Shown here: positions 15,887 to 25,495 of the stretch, piece by piece
How the letters are laid out: every line of letters begins with the position of its first letter
Numbering within the stretch: the stretch's first letter is position 1
NCBI RefSeq assembly: GCF_035762905.1
Contig: NZ_DASUCC010000070.1
Span: 1-64,000 of the forward strand
Reading direction: 5' to 3'
From: DASYTH01 sp035762905
Lineage (GTDB): Bacteria > Actinomycetota > Actinomycetes > Mycobacteriales > Pseudonocardiaceae
DNA length: 64,000 nucleotides
The notes under the pieces: generated by a model
What the model was told of the DNA's origin: nothing
Database searches by the model: none
What the model saw: the letters and a program-made list of their open reading frames with translations, nothing else
Translations under genes and position numbers: made by a program

Positions 15887-18160
15887 GTGCCGGGGCCGAC
15901 CCTTACCCAATGGCTGCGCGACCAGCCCGAGGAGATGCTGGTCGCGCTGCTGCGCGCCCGCCCGGACCTGGGCACCCCGCCCCCGGCCGACAGCAGCGTG
16001 CTTGCCGCGCGGGCCGGCGCCCGGGCCTCGGTGACCAGGGCGGCCGAGGGGCTGAACACGTTCGTGCTCGCGGTGCTGGACGCCCTGCTGCTCGCCGACG
16101 CCGACCGGGAGCCGGCGCCGCTGACCGCCGTGACCGGCGCGCTGGGCATTCCGGCCGAGCGCGCGGCGGCCGGCGTCGACCGGCTGCGCGCGCTGGCCAT
16201 CGCCTGGGGCGAGGACACGGCGATCGCCCTGGTGCCGGCCGCCCGGGACGTCGGCGGCCCGTTCCCCGGCGGGCTGGGCCGCTCGGTCCCGGAGTTGACC
16301 GGCGCCGACATCCCGGCGCTGCTCGCCGGTCTGTCCGACGCCGAACGGCGGCTGCTCGGCACGCTGGCGCACGGCCAGCCGGTGGGCCGCACCCGGGACG
16401 CGGCCGACCCGGTTCCGCTCGAGGCGGCCCAGACGCCGGTGCAGCGACTGCTGGCCCTCGGGCTGCTGCTGCGCCGCGACGAGGAGACCGTCGAACTGCC
16501 CCGCGAGGTCGGCCTCGTGTTGCGTGGCGACAGTCCATTGGAGACGACCACTTTAGACGAACCGGAACTGCGCAGCACCGCCAACCGACCGTCCACAGTG
16601 GATGCGACGGCTGCCGGCGAGGCGCTGGAACTGGTGCGGCGAATGGAAACCCTGCTGACCGCGTGGACCGCGGCCGCACCGCCGGTGCTCAAGTCCGGCG
16701 GGCTCGGCCAGCGCGACGTGCGCCGGCTGGCCCGCGAGCTGGACACCGACGAGCGGCACGCCGGCCTGCTGGCCGAACTGGCCGCCGGTGCCGGGCTGGT
16801 GGCCGACAGCTCCGCGGCGCGGACCGGCACCAGCCCGGAATGGGTGCCGACCACCCAGGCCGACGCCTGGCTCGGGGCCAGCCCGGCCGGCCGGTGGGCG
16901 GCGCTGGCGGTGGCCTGGCTGGACCTGCCCCGGATGCCCGGCCTGGCCGGCATCCGGGACGACCGGGACCGGCTCCTCGCCCCGCTGTCCGACGACCTGC
17001 GCCGCCCGCCGGCCCCGGTCGAGCGGCGCCGGGTGCTCGGCGCGCTGGCCGCGCTGCCGGCCGGGACCGGAGTCGCCCCCGACGACCTGGTCGCGGACCT
17101 GGCCTGGCGGGCGCCGCGGCGCGGCGGCCGGCTGCGGGACGAGATCGTGCGCTGGACGCTGGCCGAGGCGACCGCGCTCGGGCTGGTCGCGCTCGGCGCG
17201 CTCAGCTCGCCGGCCCACGCGCTGCTCGAGGAGGGTCCGGCCAGCGCGGCCAAGCGGATGACCGAGGCGATGCCCGCCCCGATCGACCACGTGCTGGTGC
17301 AGGCCGACCTCACCGTGGTCGCCCCCGGGCCGCTGGAACCCGACCTGGCCGCCCAGCTCGGCGAGGCCGCGGACGTGGAGTCGGCCGGCAGCGCGACCGT
17401 GTACCGGATCACCGAGGCGTCCGTGCGCCGGGCACTGGACGCCGGGCGCACCGGCACCGAGCTGCACGAGCTGTTCACCACCCGGTCCCGCACCCCGGTG
17501 CCGCAGGCGCTGCGCTACCTGATCGACGACGTGGCCCGCCGGCACGGCCGGCTGCGCGGCGGCGCGGCCGCGTCGTTCCTGCGCTGTGACGACCCGGCGT
17601 TGCTGGCCGAGATCGTGGCCCAGCCGATCTCCGGCCTGCTCGAGCTGCGCCGGATCGCGCCCACCGTGCTGGTCAGCCCGGTGCCGCTGGTGGCGATCCT
17701 CGAGGAGCTGCGCGCGGCCGGCTACACACCGGTCGCCGAGGGGCCGGACGGGGCGATCCTCGACCTGCGCCAGCAGGAGCGCCGGCTACCCGCCCCGGCC
17801 CGCAACCCCCGGTCCGCCGGGCCGCCCCGGCCGGCCACCGACGACGCGCTCGCCGAGCTGGTCCGCACGCTGCGCTCCGGCGACCGGGCGGCCCAGCGCA
17901 GGCGCGGCCCGGCCGTGTCGGCTCCGGCCGGGGCCGGGGCGGCCGACACCGCCGCAACCGTCGCGCTGCTCCGTGAGGCGATCGCCGGGGGGCGGCAGGT
18001 GTGGATCTGGTTCGTCGACGCGCACGGCAGCGCGCGGGCGCGGATCGTGGACCCGTTCCGGGTGGGCGGCGGCCTGTTGGAGGGCCGGGACGTCACGGAC
18101 GGCGCGGTCCGGCAGTATCCCCTGCACAGGATCACCTCGGCCGCGCTGGTCGAGGACTGA
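15887..18160 (+). CDS. Helicase-associated/WYL-domain protein (Rv0862c-like)
   Basis: 757 aa. Largely helical with an XPB/Ssl2-type helicase C-terminal-like region (about 330-620; repeated winged-helix patterns such as VESAGSATVYRITEASVRRALDAG and VPQALRYLIDDVARRHGRLR). A C-terminal WYL-like domain follows (about 690-757; VWIWFVDAHGSARARIVDPFRVGGGLLEGRD). WYL domains bind ligands or nucleic acid and often regulate DNA-repair genes. There are no Walker motifs, so it is not a helicase itself. In mycobacteria its homologue lies beside the XPB helicase; here XPB is 11.5 kb away. The start is uncertain: the GTG at 15887 follows a TATACC -10-like box, suggesting leaderless mRNA; GTG 15878 is in frame too. 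Confidence 0.85.
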   Translation: MPGPTLTQWLRDQPEEMLVALLRARPDLGTPPPADSSVLAARAGARASVTRAAEGLNTFVLAVLDALLLADADREPAPLTAVTGALGIPAERAAAGVDRLRALAIAWGEDTAIALVPAARDVGGPFPGGLGRSVPELTGADIPALLAGLSDAERRLLGTLAHGQPVGRTRDAADPVPLEAAQTPVQRLLALGLLLRRDEETVELPREVGLVLRGDSPLETTTLDEPELRSTANRPSTVDATAAGEALELVRRMETLLTAWTAAAPPVLKSGGLGQRDVRRLARELDTDERHAGLLAELAAGAGLVADSSAARTGTSPEWVPTTQADAWLGASPAGRWAALAVAWLDLPRMPGLAGIRDDRDRLLAPLSDDLRRPPAPVERRRVLGALAALPAGTGVAPDDLVADLAWRAPRRGGRLRDEIVRWTLAEATALGLVALGALSSPAHALLEEGPASAAKRMTEAMPAPIDHVLVQADLTVVAPGPLEPDLAAQLGEAADVESAGSATVYRITEASVRRALDAGRTGTELHELFTTRSRTPVPQALRYLIDDVARRHGRLRGGAAASFLRCDDPALLAEIVAQPISGLLELRRIAPTVLVSPVPLVAILEELRAAGYTPVAEGPDGAILDLRQQERRLPAPARNPRSAGPPRPATDDALAELVRTLRSGDRAAQRRRGPAVSAPAGAGAADTAATVALLREAIAGGRQVWIWFVDAHGSARARIVDPFRVGGGLLEGRDVTDGAVRQYPLHRITSAALVED

Positions 18161-18230
18161 ACGAGCGGTCGCGAGCGATACTCGAGTGACTCCCGACCGG
18201 GACTCTTTCGGCCGGTCGCACTGTGGTGTC

Positions 18231-18497
18231 ATGGCCGATGACGATCGGGAGCGGCAGGCTCGCGCCGACTTCCTCACGCGCGCCGACAGCATCGACAGCT
18301 CGGTGCGCAACCTGCTGCGCGAGCTGGACCTGTCCCGCGAAGACCCGGAGCACGAGCGGATGCTCGACGCGATCATGGGTGCCTGCCGGGCCGCCGACGC
18401 CCTGCGCGCCTTCGCCCGGGAGGACCTGGACGCGGCCACCGAAGCCACCACGGCGATGAGCTACTACGCCCGCCGCGCCCTCGGCGAAGCGGCCTGA
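18231..18497 (+). CDS. Small helical hypothetical protein (88 aa)
   Basis: 88 aa, acidic and predicted fully helical (MADDDRERQARADFLTRADS ... ARRALGEAA), no signal or membrane segment, no cysteines. It follows the helicase-associated gene by 70 nt on the same strand and is convergent with the conservon, whose last gene ends 12 nt away. No family recognised. Length, composition and an ATG in GC-typical codon context support a real gene, but no clear ribosome-binding site is visible. Confidence 0.65.
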   Translation: MADDDRERQARADFLTRADSIDSSVRNLLRELDLSREDPEHERMLDAIMGACRAADALRAFAREDLDAATEATTAMSYYARRALGEAA

Positions 18498-18509
18498 GTA
18501 CCGGTCAGG

Positions 18510-19121
18510 TCAACCGGCGCGAGCGGACATCCGCTGGTGCATCGCGTGCTCGACCAGGGTGATCAGGGTTTCCTTGGTCGACTCCCGGTCCCGGGCGTCG
18601 CACGTGACGACCGGAACGGACTGTTCGATGGTCAGCGCGTCGCGCACGTCGTCCACCCGGTGGTGCAGCACCCGGTCGAAGCAGTTGATTCCGATGACGT
18701 ACGGCAGCTGGCGGTCCTCGAAGAAGTCGATCGAGGCGAACGCGTCGGCCAACCGGCGGGTGTCCACCAGCACCACCGCGCCGATGGCGCCGCGGACCAG
18801 GTCGTCCCACATGAACCAGAACCGGTGCTGGCCGGGGGTACCGAACAGGTACAGGATCAGGTCGCTGTCCAGCGAGACCCGGCCGAAGTCCATGGCCACC
18901 GTGGTGGTGACCTTGTTCGGGGTGGCCGACAGGTCGTCGACGTCGACGCTCGCCTCGGTCATGACGGCCTCGGTGGTCAGCGGAACGATCTCCGACACCG
19001 AGCCGACGAAGGTCGTCTTGCCGACACCGAACCCTCCGGCGACCACGATCTTGGCCGATGTGGTCGGCTGCGGAGCGGCCGCGCCGCGCGAGCTGAGGGG
19101 ACTAGAGCCTGCGGAGACCAC
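18510..19121 (-). CDS. Conservon small GTPase CvnD
   Basis: 203 aa Ras-like/MglA-like GTP-binding protein: P-loop GGFGVGKTTFVG (about 29-40), switch region TTTVAMDFGRV, a FGTPGQHRFWFMWDDL segment in place of DxxG, and INCFDR in the base-recognition position (NKxD replaced). This is the last gene of a four-gene conservon (sensor kinase, roadblock, DUF742, GTPase), a membrane-proximal signalling unit of actinobacteria. Conservons are linked to development and secondary metabolism in Streptomyces. GTG start overlaps the DUF742 gene by 20 nt, indicating coupled translation. Confidence 0.92.
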   Translation of the reverse strand: MVSAGSSPLSSRGAAAPQPTTSAKIVVAGGFGVGKTTFVGSVSEIVPLTTEAVMTEASVDVDDLSATPNKVTTTVAMDFGRVSLDSDLILYLFGTPGQHRFWFMWDDLVRGAIGAVVLVDTRRLADAFASIDFFEDRQLPYVIGINCFDRVLHHRVDDVRDALTIEQSVPVVTCDARDRESTKETLITLVEHAMHQRMSARAG

Positions 19122-19671
19122 TGAGCACCCTTTCCATGAATTCGATAGACGGCCGGTCGCCGACGACCATGCCGCTCTGATGGATCAGGACGAGCCCCAA
19201 GCCAGCCATATCTCCGATCAACACCCGGGCGACGCCGAGCGGCAGCCGCAGGTGCGCGGCGACCTCCGCGACGGACCTGGTGTCAAGGCACAGTCCACAG
19301 ATCGAGCGATGTTCCGGGCGCACAGCCGCATCCGGTGTCCTGCCCCGCTCGCTGGTGGACACCAGCGCCTCGATCGCGAGGTCGTAGTCGGACCTGGTCC
19401 GGCCACCGGTCTTGGTGTACGGGCGCACCATGTAGCCGGTCTCGTGCGAGTCGCCGAAGTCGGACCCGCCGAACCCGCCCAGCCCGTCACCGAGACTGGA
19501 CATCACGGAGGGGATCTCCTTGCTGTCCCAGTCGGTTGGCGCGGGGATGCCCGGGTCGCCGTATAACGTCGCGCTCGGACCACCGAACAGGCGCGCACCC
19601 AGTCCGCCAACGTCGAACCGGTTCGGCGCGTCGCCATGTTCGGGGAGATCCTCCCAGCCTCTCTCCGCCAT
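19102..19671 (-). CDS. Conservon DUF742 protein CvnC
   Basis: 189 aa. The N-terminal 75 residues are Gly/Pro-rich and low complexity. The DUF742 domain (about 78-189) starts at the typical YMVRPYTKTGGRTR motif and contains CLDTRSVAEVAAHLRLPLGVARVLIGDMAGLG, a helix-turn-helix-like stretch seen in all family members. CvnC proteins join the CvnB roadblock protein and CvnD GTPase at the membrane sensor. GGAGGG lies upstream of the ATG. The longer N-terminal extension than usual (many DUF742 proteins are about 125 aa) is the only oddity. Confidence 0.9.
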   Translation of the reverse strand: MAERGWEDLPEHGDAPNRFDVGGLGARLFGGPSATLYGDPGIPAPTDWDSKEIPSVMSSLGDGLGGFGGSDFGDSHETGYMVRPYTKTGGRTRSDYDLAIEALVSTSERGRTPDAAVRPEHRSICGLCLDTRSVAEVAAHLRLPLGVARVLIGDMAGLGLVLIHQSGMVVGDRPSIEFMERVLSGLRRL

Positions 19672-19720
19672 CTCGGCTACCCTCCGTTCTGGCACGCCGA
19701 CACCCGTAAGGGGTCGTCGT

Positions 19721-20146
19721 TCACCTGCGCTGCGCTCCCTGCAGCTGGGCACGCAGCTCCGGAGTCATCTGCTGGCCAACCCGCTCGACCAGCAACGTCA
19801 TCTCATAGGCGACCAGACCGATGTCGCAGTTCGGCGCGGCCAGCACGGCCAGACAAGAACCGTCCGAGATGGACATCAGGAACAGGTAACCGCGGTCCAT
19901 TTCGACCACGGTCTGATTGACGCCGCCGGCCTCGAAGCAGCGGGCGGCGCCCTGGGTCAGGCTGACCAGACCGGAGGCCACGGCGGACAGTTGCTCGGCC
20001 CGGTCCCGGGGCAGGCCCTGGGAACTGGCCAGCAGCAGCCCGTCCGCGGAAACCACCACGGCATGCGCCACACCGGGCACCTGCCGGACGAAATCCGTGA
20101 TGAGCCACCCGAAGCTGCCGGGCTGTTGTACTGACGTGGTGGTCAC
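19721..20146 (-). CDS. Conservon roadblock/LC7 protein CvnB
   Basis: 141 aa Roadblock/LC7-fold protein (MglB-like): FGWLITDFVRQVPGVAHAVVVSADGLLLA start, SAVASGLVSLTQGAA helix, and GYLFLMSISDGSCLAVLAA strand pair. Such proteins act as GTPase-activating or scaffold partners for the CvnD GTPase. GTG start overlaps the sensor-kinase stop by 4 nt (GTGA) and AGGAG lies just upstream within the kinase gene. Stoichiometric coupling with the kinase is therefore expected. Confidence 0.93.
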   Translation of the reverse strand: MTTTSVQQPGSFGWLITDFVRQVPGVAHAVVVSADGLLLASSQGLPRDRAEQLSAVASGLVSLTQGAARCFEAGGVNQTVVEMDRGYLFLMSISDGSCLAVLAAPNCDIGLVAYEMTLLVERVGQQMTPELRAQLQGAQRR

Positions 20147-23106
20147 TCCTGCTCCTCGTTTCGACGACTCTCGTCCGAACCGGACTGGTCACCAGCGTAA
20201 GCCTCGATCAAGGCGTGCCGACCTCGCCGTACCCCTTGCTGGTAGCTGGACATTCGGCCGCGCACCGCATCCGCCGATCGGGGCGGAAGCTGGATGCCCG
20301 GCGACTCCTCGGCGGCGGCCTCGTGCCGAGGCGCTGCCGAGCCGGGGACAAGGTGGGCCTTCGGCACCCGCTTGGGAAGTCCTGCCGAGGTCAGCGGATC
20401 CTCCTCGGTGTTCTCCAGCAACGCCCGGGCGGCCTGCCAGCCTTCGTCACCGGGCGAGGTCCATGGCGTCGGCTCCTGCGCGGCGACCGGCTCGGCCGGC
20501 TCGGCCGGCTCCGCCGCCTCGGCGGCCGGGCCGCCGTTGGTGGTCGCGGGCTTGTCCGTGACGCGCTTCTGCGCGCCGGTCGTGTCGGACGCCTCGAACC
20601 ACTGGGACAGCACGGCCTCGTAGATCGGCAGCCGCTCGGTCGGAGCGTCCACGTTGAGCGCACCGTCGGCCGGCGACGTGTCACCGCCGCGCGGGTACGG
20701 GGTCACCCGGGGGTGCTCACCGGACGGCGGGTCGAGCGGGTTGCCGAACAGCGGGCCCGACTCGTCGTGCTGACCGTTGCGCGGCCCGTTGTCGACCGCG
20801 GTCTCGCTCGTCCTCGCGGACCACCCGCCGTCACCGCCGCCGTTGGCCGGTCCGGAAACCGGGCTGTAGGCAGGTGGCGAGTACGGCGGATAGCCGGCGA
20901 CGTCCTGGGCCGGACGGTCCACCTGGGACTCGCCGGTCATGCCGCCATCCGGACGAAGCCTGGGCATGCTGCCGGTGAACGCACCGGCGATGCCGCTGGC
21001 CCGGGCGGCCGGGCTGACCGGACCGGACAGGCTCGAGGTGGTGTCCAGGTCACCGGAGAGCGGGGACAGCCCGGACAGGGTCATCGACGTGGACTGCACG
21101 CCGCCCGGTCCGGCCGGAGCGACCAGCTCGGCCGGGACGTTGATCCGGGCGATCAGGCCACCCTCGATGTCCTCGTTGTCCCGCAGCCGCACCACGATGT
21201 TGTGCCGCTTGGCCAGCCGGGCGACCACGTAGAGGCCCATCCGCCTGGTCACCGCGACGTCCAGGTCCGGCGGGTCGGCCAGGCGGTGGTTGGCGGCCTC
21301 GATCTCGTCCTCCGACATGCCGACACCGGAGTCGGTGATCTGGATGGCCAGCTCCTTCTTCCGGGTCACGGCCATCCGCACGATGACCTTCTTGTCCGGC
21401 TCGGAGAAGAAGGTGGCGTTGTCCAGCAGCTCGGCGATCAGGTGCACCAGGTCGGACACCGCCCGGCCCTGCACCGTCACGTCCGGAGCCGACACGACCT
21501 CGATCCGCGCGTAGTGCTCCACCTCGGACACCGCGGCGCCGACCACCTCGGAGGCCGGAACCGGCCGGGAGAGCTGGCGGGACAGACCGCTGCCGGAGAG
21601 CACCAGCAGGCTTTCCGAGTTCCGCCGCATCCGGGTGGCCAGGTGGTCCAGCTCGAACAGGCTGGCCAGCTGGTCGGGATCCTGCTCGTCCTGCTCCAGC
21701 CGGTCGATCAGGGCCAGCTGGCGTTCGACCAGCGCCTGGCTGCGCCGGGACAGGTTGACGAAGATCGAGTTGATGTTGTCGCGGAGCAGGGCCTGCTCGG
21801 TCGCCATCTTGACGGCCTGGTCGTGCACCGCGTCGAAGGAGCGGGCCAGCTGGCCGGTCTCCTCCCTGGTGAACACCGGAACCGGGTCGACCGCCGTCTT
21901 GGACGCGGCCACCGGGTCGGGGTCGGCCAGAATCCGCTGCACGGTCGCCGGCAGGCGCCGGTTGGCCACGTCCAGCGCGTCGCGCCGCAGCACGCGCAGC
22001 GGCTTGAGCAGCGCTCGGGCCACGACCAGCATCAGCAGCACGGCCAGGGCGAGCGCGGCGAGCACGATGCCCGCGTTGCGGAACGCCGAACCGGTCGCGT
22101 CGTCGGCAAGTGCCTCGGCGTTGGACCGCAGGTTGTTGAGCAGGTTGGTCTCCACCGCGCGCATCCGGTCCACGGTGGCGAACCCGAACCCGGTGAGGTC
22201 GGCCTGCTCCTTCTCGCTGAAGTCCAGCTCCTGGCCGACGTCGGCGCGGGCGAACGCGCTCTGCTTGAGCCGCTCGCGGCCGTCCACCTGGACACCGCTG
22301 ACGGTGTCGGAGTAGAGCTGCTGTTGCTGGGCCGACGCGCTGGCGTTGAACGTGGCCAGCGAGGCCGCCGCGCTCGCCTGAGCGCCGCGGGCCTGGTTGA
22401 GCAGCTCGGCCGGGAACTGGTTACGGGCCGGCGAGAAGGCGATCTGCAGCATCGCGTTCTCCCGCCCGGTGAACTCCTTGGCCTCGGACAGCGCCTGGAT
22501 CACCGTGCCCTGCCGGAGCAGCTCGCGGTCGGTGACCGAGGTGTTCACCTCGCGACCCATCTGCACCAGCGAGTCCACGACGGAGGAGTACGCGGCGAAC
22601 ACCGAGACGTCGGGGAAGACGGGGGTGTCGGCGGCGGCGCGGATCGCCCGCAGGGCGCTGAGCCGCTGCAGACCGCGGGTGTACCGCAGCTTCTGGTCTT
22701 CGTCGGCGTCAAGACTTTGCGCCGCCGCGTCCGTCTGCCGGACGGCTTCGTCGACCCGGCCGATCTGGGCGTCGAGGTCGGTGCGCGGCCCGCCACGACT
22801 GGGTGAGGCCACTCGGGCCACCGCCAGCGTGCGTTCCTTCTGCAGCTCGTGAACGAGACTCGTCACGTTCTGCGCGAACTCGACCTGACTTACCGTTTGC
22901 CGGAATTCCGCGGCACTGTCCAGGTCGGCCTTCACCCGCAGCCCGCCGAGGGCGAGCGCGGTCAGCGTCGGCACGAACAGAACGGCAATCAGTTTGGTGC
23001 GAAGCCGCCAGTTACGCATGCGCCACGGCGACCCGCCCTTGACCGCTCGTCGAGATGCGAGGGCTCGGGCCCTCTCACTCGCGGCGGCACGGTCTCTATC
23101 GGACAC
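20143..23106 (-). CDS. Conservon sensor histidine-kinase-like protein CvnA (NIT domain)
   Basis: About 987 aa. A short basic N-terminus is followed by TM1 (about 38-58), a nitrate/nitrite-sensing-type (NIT) extracellular helical domain (to about 330), TM2 (about 345-367) and HAMP. The HATPase_c domain has the N-box LLDNATFFSEPD, DSGVGMSEDE and RRMGLYVVARLAKRH. A disordered, Pro/Gly-rich C-terminal third (about 280 aa) follows. No canonical phosphoacceptor His box is obvious, as is usual for conservon kinases. GTG 23106 is chosen because related proteins begin just before the ERARALASRR-type segment; in-frame GTGs at 23172 and 23181 with a GGGAGA nearby would add up to 25 residues. First gene of cvnABCD. 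Confidence 0.88.
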   Translation of the reverse strand: MSDRDRAAASERARALASRRAVKGGSPWRMRNWRLRTKLIAVLFVPTLTALALGGLRVKADLDSAAEFRQTVSQVEFAQNVTSLVHELQKERTLAVARVASPSRGGPRTDLDAQIGRVDEAVRQTDAAAQSLDADEDQKLRYTRGLQRLSALRAIRAAADTPVFPDVSVFAAYSSVVDSLVQMGREVNTSVTDRELLRQGTVIQALSEAKEFTGRENAMLQIAFSPARNQFPAELLNQARGAQASAAASLATFNASASAQQQQLYSDTVSGVQVDGRERLKQSAFARADVGQELDFSEKEQADLTGFGFATVDRMRAVETNLLNNLRSNAEALADDATGSAFRNAGIVLAALALAVLLMLVVARALLKPLRVLRRDALDVANRRLPATVQRILADPDPVAASKTAVDPVPVFTREETGQLARSFDAVHDQAVKMATEQALLRDNINSIFVNLSRRSQALVERQLALIDRLEQDEQDPDQLASLFELDHLATRMRRNSESLLVLSGSGLSRQLSRPVPASEVVGAAVSEVEHYARIEVVSAPDVTVQGRAVSDLVHLIAELLDNATFFSEPDKKVIVRMAVTRKKELAIQITDSGVGMSEDEIEAANHRLADPPDLDVAVTRRMGLYVVARLAKRHNIVVRLRDNEDIEGGLIARINVPAELVAPAGPGGVQSTSMTLSGLSPLSGDLDTTSSLSGPVSPAARASGIAGAFTGSMPRLRPDGGMTGESQVDRPAQDVAGYPPYSPPAYSPVSGPANGGGDGGWSARTSETAVDNGPRNGQHDESGPLFGNPLDPPSGEHPRVTPYPRGGDTSPADGALNVDAPTERLPIYEAVLSQWFEASDTTGAQKRVTDKPATTNGGPAAEAAEPAEPAEPVAAQEPTPWTSPGDEGWQAARALLENTEEDPLTSAGLPKRVPKAHLVPGSAAPRHEAAAEESPGIQLPPRSADAVRGRMSSYQQGVRRGRHALIEAYAGDQSGSDESRRNEEQE

Positions 23107-23688
23107 GTCGTTTCCACCCGGTAGGGCGCCGATCCCGGGGCCAGGTTGAACCCCGGCAGTGTGGTCGGGCACTCCCAGCACTCTCCCTGCTCTTCAGCCA
23201 GTTAGCCCTTACCCCTGAGGCCAGCTCGATACGGACTGCTACCCCAGTGAAGGCGCCGACCCATCGGGCGCCCACCCCTCGCCGCTTCGATGAACCTCAA
23301 CCTCACTGTGGCCACCGAAGGTAGCGGAGTCTGCGCCACGATGTAAGCCTGTCGGGTGCATAGTCACACATATGGGCCGACATGTCACACTCTGACAACG
23401 ATTCATGGCGCGTCGACTGGTAGCGGCAATCTAACAAACTGGTATCAGTACGACAACATGGCTGAACGCTTTGTAGTTGTCACTCACTAGTAGTAATCAC
23501 AGCTCCGGCAGGCCACTCAGTGAGTAGAAACTGCCGCATGACGGTCTAGAGCACTCGAACGTGTGCTGTCAACAGGCAAAATTTGCCGAATGCAGACACT
23601 GATTGTGACGCGCTGGCCACAGTCTCTACAGTGTTGCCCGGTTGTCCACACCATCCACAGGACACCTCATCCATGAGGAGAAGGCTTC
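23107..23688. other. Long divergent promoter region between the conservon and the ABC transporter operon
   Basis: 580 bp with no supported gene, less GC-rich than the surroundings. It contains two GTCACAC direct repeats 21 bp apart (23363 and 23384), i.e. two helical turns. Adjacent 9-mers TTGTCCACA-CCATCCACA (23642-23659) resemble actinobacterial DnaA boxes. The GGAGAAGG ribosome-binding site of the substrate-binding protein is at its right end. Regulation of one or both divergent operons is the likely job; nothing else is recognised. Confidence 0.5.
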
Positions 23689-24726
23689 ATGCCCCGACGC
23701 GGAACCTCTTTCAGACGCGTACGCTTCCCGGTCCTTGCCACTGCCACGGCGCTGTTCGTGTCGCTGACCGGCTGCGGTCTGCTCGGCGGAGACGACGACA
23801 GCAACACCCCGGCGGCCGACAGTGGCTCGACGCAACTGGAGAAGCCGAACATCAAGGTCTCGGTCATGACCACGACGGACCTGGCTCCGTTCTGGCTCGC
23901 GGTCAAGAACGGCTACTTCAAGGAGGCCGGCTTCACCTTCGACCCGCTCAAGGACGTGGTCGTCGCCAAGAGCGGCGGCGAGTCGGTGTCCAAACTGACC
24001 TCCGGCGACGTCGACATCGCCTACTCCAGCTACACCCCATTCTTCGTGGCCAAGGCCAAGGGCGCGGCCGACATCAAGCTGGTCTCGGACGCCTCCTCGG
24101 CCGGACCGAACAGCTGCGTCGTCGTGGCGATGCCGGACTCGTCGGTCAAGACCATCCAGGACATGGCGGGCAAGCGAGTCGCCGTGACCGCCCGGAACAC
24201 GATCTCCGACCTGCTGGTCATGTCCACCTTGAAGACCAACAAGGTGCCCTACGACAAGATCCAGTGGACCGAGGTCCCGTTCCCGGCCACCGGTGACGCG
24301 CTGAAGAACAAGCAGGTCGACGCGGCCTTCGTGACCGAGCCGTTCCTGACCGCCGTGCAGCGCGGCGTCGGCGCGGTTCCGGTGTTCGACACCGCCAACG
24401 GCCCGACGTCCAACATGCCGACCGCCGGCTTCGGCGCGAAGGCCGAGTTCACGCAGAAGAACCCGAAGACCCTCGCCGCCTGGCAGAAGGTCATGTTGCG
24501 GGCGACCGAAGAGGCCAAGGCCGACCGGAGCAAGGTGGAGCCGCTGCTGGTCGAGTACTCCAAGATCGACGCCGACACCGCCAAGCTGCTGACGCTGCTG
24601 ACCTTCCAGTCGGCGCTGGACGCCACCCGGATCCAGCGGGTGCCGGACCTGATGCTGGAGTTCGGCGTGATCGACAAGAAGATCGACGTGTCGGAGATGA
24701 TCGCCAAGGGCTCGAGCTCCGGCTGA
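23689..24726 (+). CDS. ABC transporter substrate-binding lipoprotein (nitrate/sulfonate/taurine type)
   Basis: 345 aa. Lipoprotein signal peptide with lipobox LTGC (Cys about residue 28), an acidic Asp-rich linker, then the SsuA/ThiY/NMT1 fold: VSVMTTTDLAPFWLAVKNGYFKEAGF (the signature first strand-helix) and KSGGESVSKLTSGDVDIAYSSYTPF. It captures a small anionic or aromatic ligand outside the membrane for the two permeases and ATPase that follow. GGAGAAGG precedes the ATG. The nearby ThDP decarboxylase hints at an aromatic keto-acid or similar carboxylate substrate, but this is only contextual. Confidence 0.9.
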   Translation: MPRRGTSFRRVRFPVLATATALFVSLTGCGLLGGDDDSNTPAADSGSTQLEKPNIKVSVMTTTDLAPFWLAVKNGYFKEAGFTFDPLKDVVVAKSGGESVSKLTSGDVDIAYSSYTPFFVAKAKGAADIKLVSDASSAGPNSCVVVAMPDSSVKTIQDMAGKRVAVTARNTISDLLVMSTLKTNKVPYDKIQWTEVPFPATGDALKNKQVDAAFVTEPFLTAVQRGVGAVPVFDTANGPTSNMPTAGFGAKAEFTQKNPKTLAAWQKVMLRATEEAKADRSKVEPLLVEYSKIDADTAKLLTLLTFQSALDATRIQRVPDLMLEFGVIDKKIDVSEMIAKGSSSG

Positions 24727-24730
24727 GGCA

Positions 24731-25495
24731 GTGCGACCGATCGTCAGGAATCTGATCGGACTTGGCGGCTTCTTTCTGATCTGGGAAGCGGCCGCCAGGT
24801 CCGGTCTGATCTCATCCGACATCCCGCCGGTGAGCACCGTGTTCGCCCGGCTGTTCGAACTGCTCGGCGACGAGTCGTTCTGGCGGGACATCATCGCCAC
24901 CACGCTGGCCTGGGCGATCGCCCTGGTCATCGCGGTCGCGATCGCCGTGCCGGCCGGGTTGCTGCTCGGCAGCATCCCCGGCCTGCGCCTGGGCACCCGA
25001 GCCATCGTGGAGCTGCTCCGGCCGATCCCCTCGGTCGCGCTGATCCCGGCCGCCCTCGTGCTGATCGGCACCGGGCCGGAGACCAAGATCACGCTCGCGG
25101 TCTACGCCTCGGTCTGGCCGATCCTGTTCAACACGATCTACGCGTTGGACGAGATCGACCCGCTGCTCGAGGACACCGCCCGGGCCTGCGGCGCGGGCCG
25201 CATCCGGCTGCTGACCTCGGTGGCGCTGCCGCACGCCGCGCCGTTCGTCTTCACCGGCATCCGGCTGTCCGCGGCGGTCGCGCTAATCGTGGTGATCAGC
25301 GTCGAGTACATCGCCGGCGGCGTCCACGGGATCGGCACGTTCGCCCTCGCGGCCTACGACGGCGGCGGCCGAATGGACCTGGTGCTGGCCGCGACCATCG
25401 TCGCAGGCGTGCTCGGATACCTGATCAACGACGGCCTGGAACGGGTAGGGCGGTGGTGGTTCCCGTGGAGCACGGTGGCCGGGGAGCGGCGATGA
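24731..25495 (+). CDS. ABC transporter permease (SsuC/TauC type), subunit 1
   Basis: 254 aa with six hydrophobic segments and the cytoplasmic EAA loop (EIDPLLEDTARACGAGRIRLLTSVALPHAAPFVFTGIRL) that docks with the ATPase. GTG start 5 nt after the substrate-binding gene. The next gene, a second permease, overlaps by 4 nt. The two permeases are clearly different, suggesting a heterodimeric channel instead of the homodimer typical of SsuC. Confidence 0.9.
   Translation: MRPIVRNLIGLGGFFLIWEAAARSGLISSDIPPVSTVFARLFELLGDESFWRDIIATTLAWAIALVIAVAIAVPAGLLLGSIPGLRLGTRAIVELLRPIPSVALIPAALVLIGTGPETKITLAVYASVWPILFNTIYALDEIDPLLEDTARACGAGRIRLLTSVALPHAAPFVFTGIRLSAAVALIVVISVEYIAGGVHGIGTFALAAYDGGGRMDLVLAATIVAGVLGYLINDGLERVGRWWFPWSTVAGERR

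Noticed and set aside
23642..23659. Replication origin suggested by adjacent DnaA-like boxes
   Set aside because: Only two boxes, no dnaA/dnaN neighbours and no AT-rich unwinding region; at most a regulatory site.
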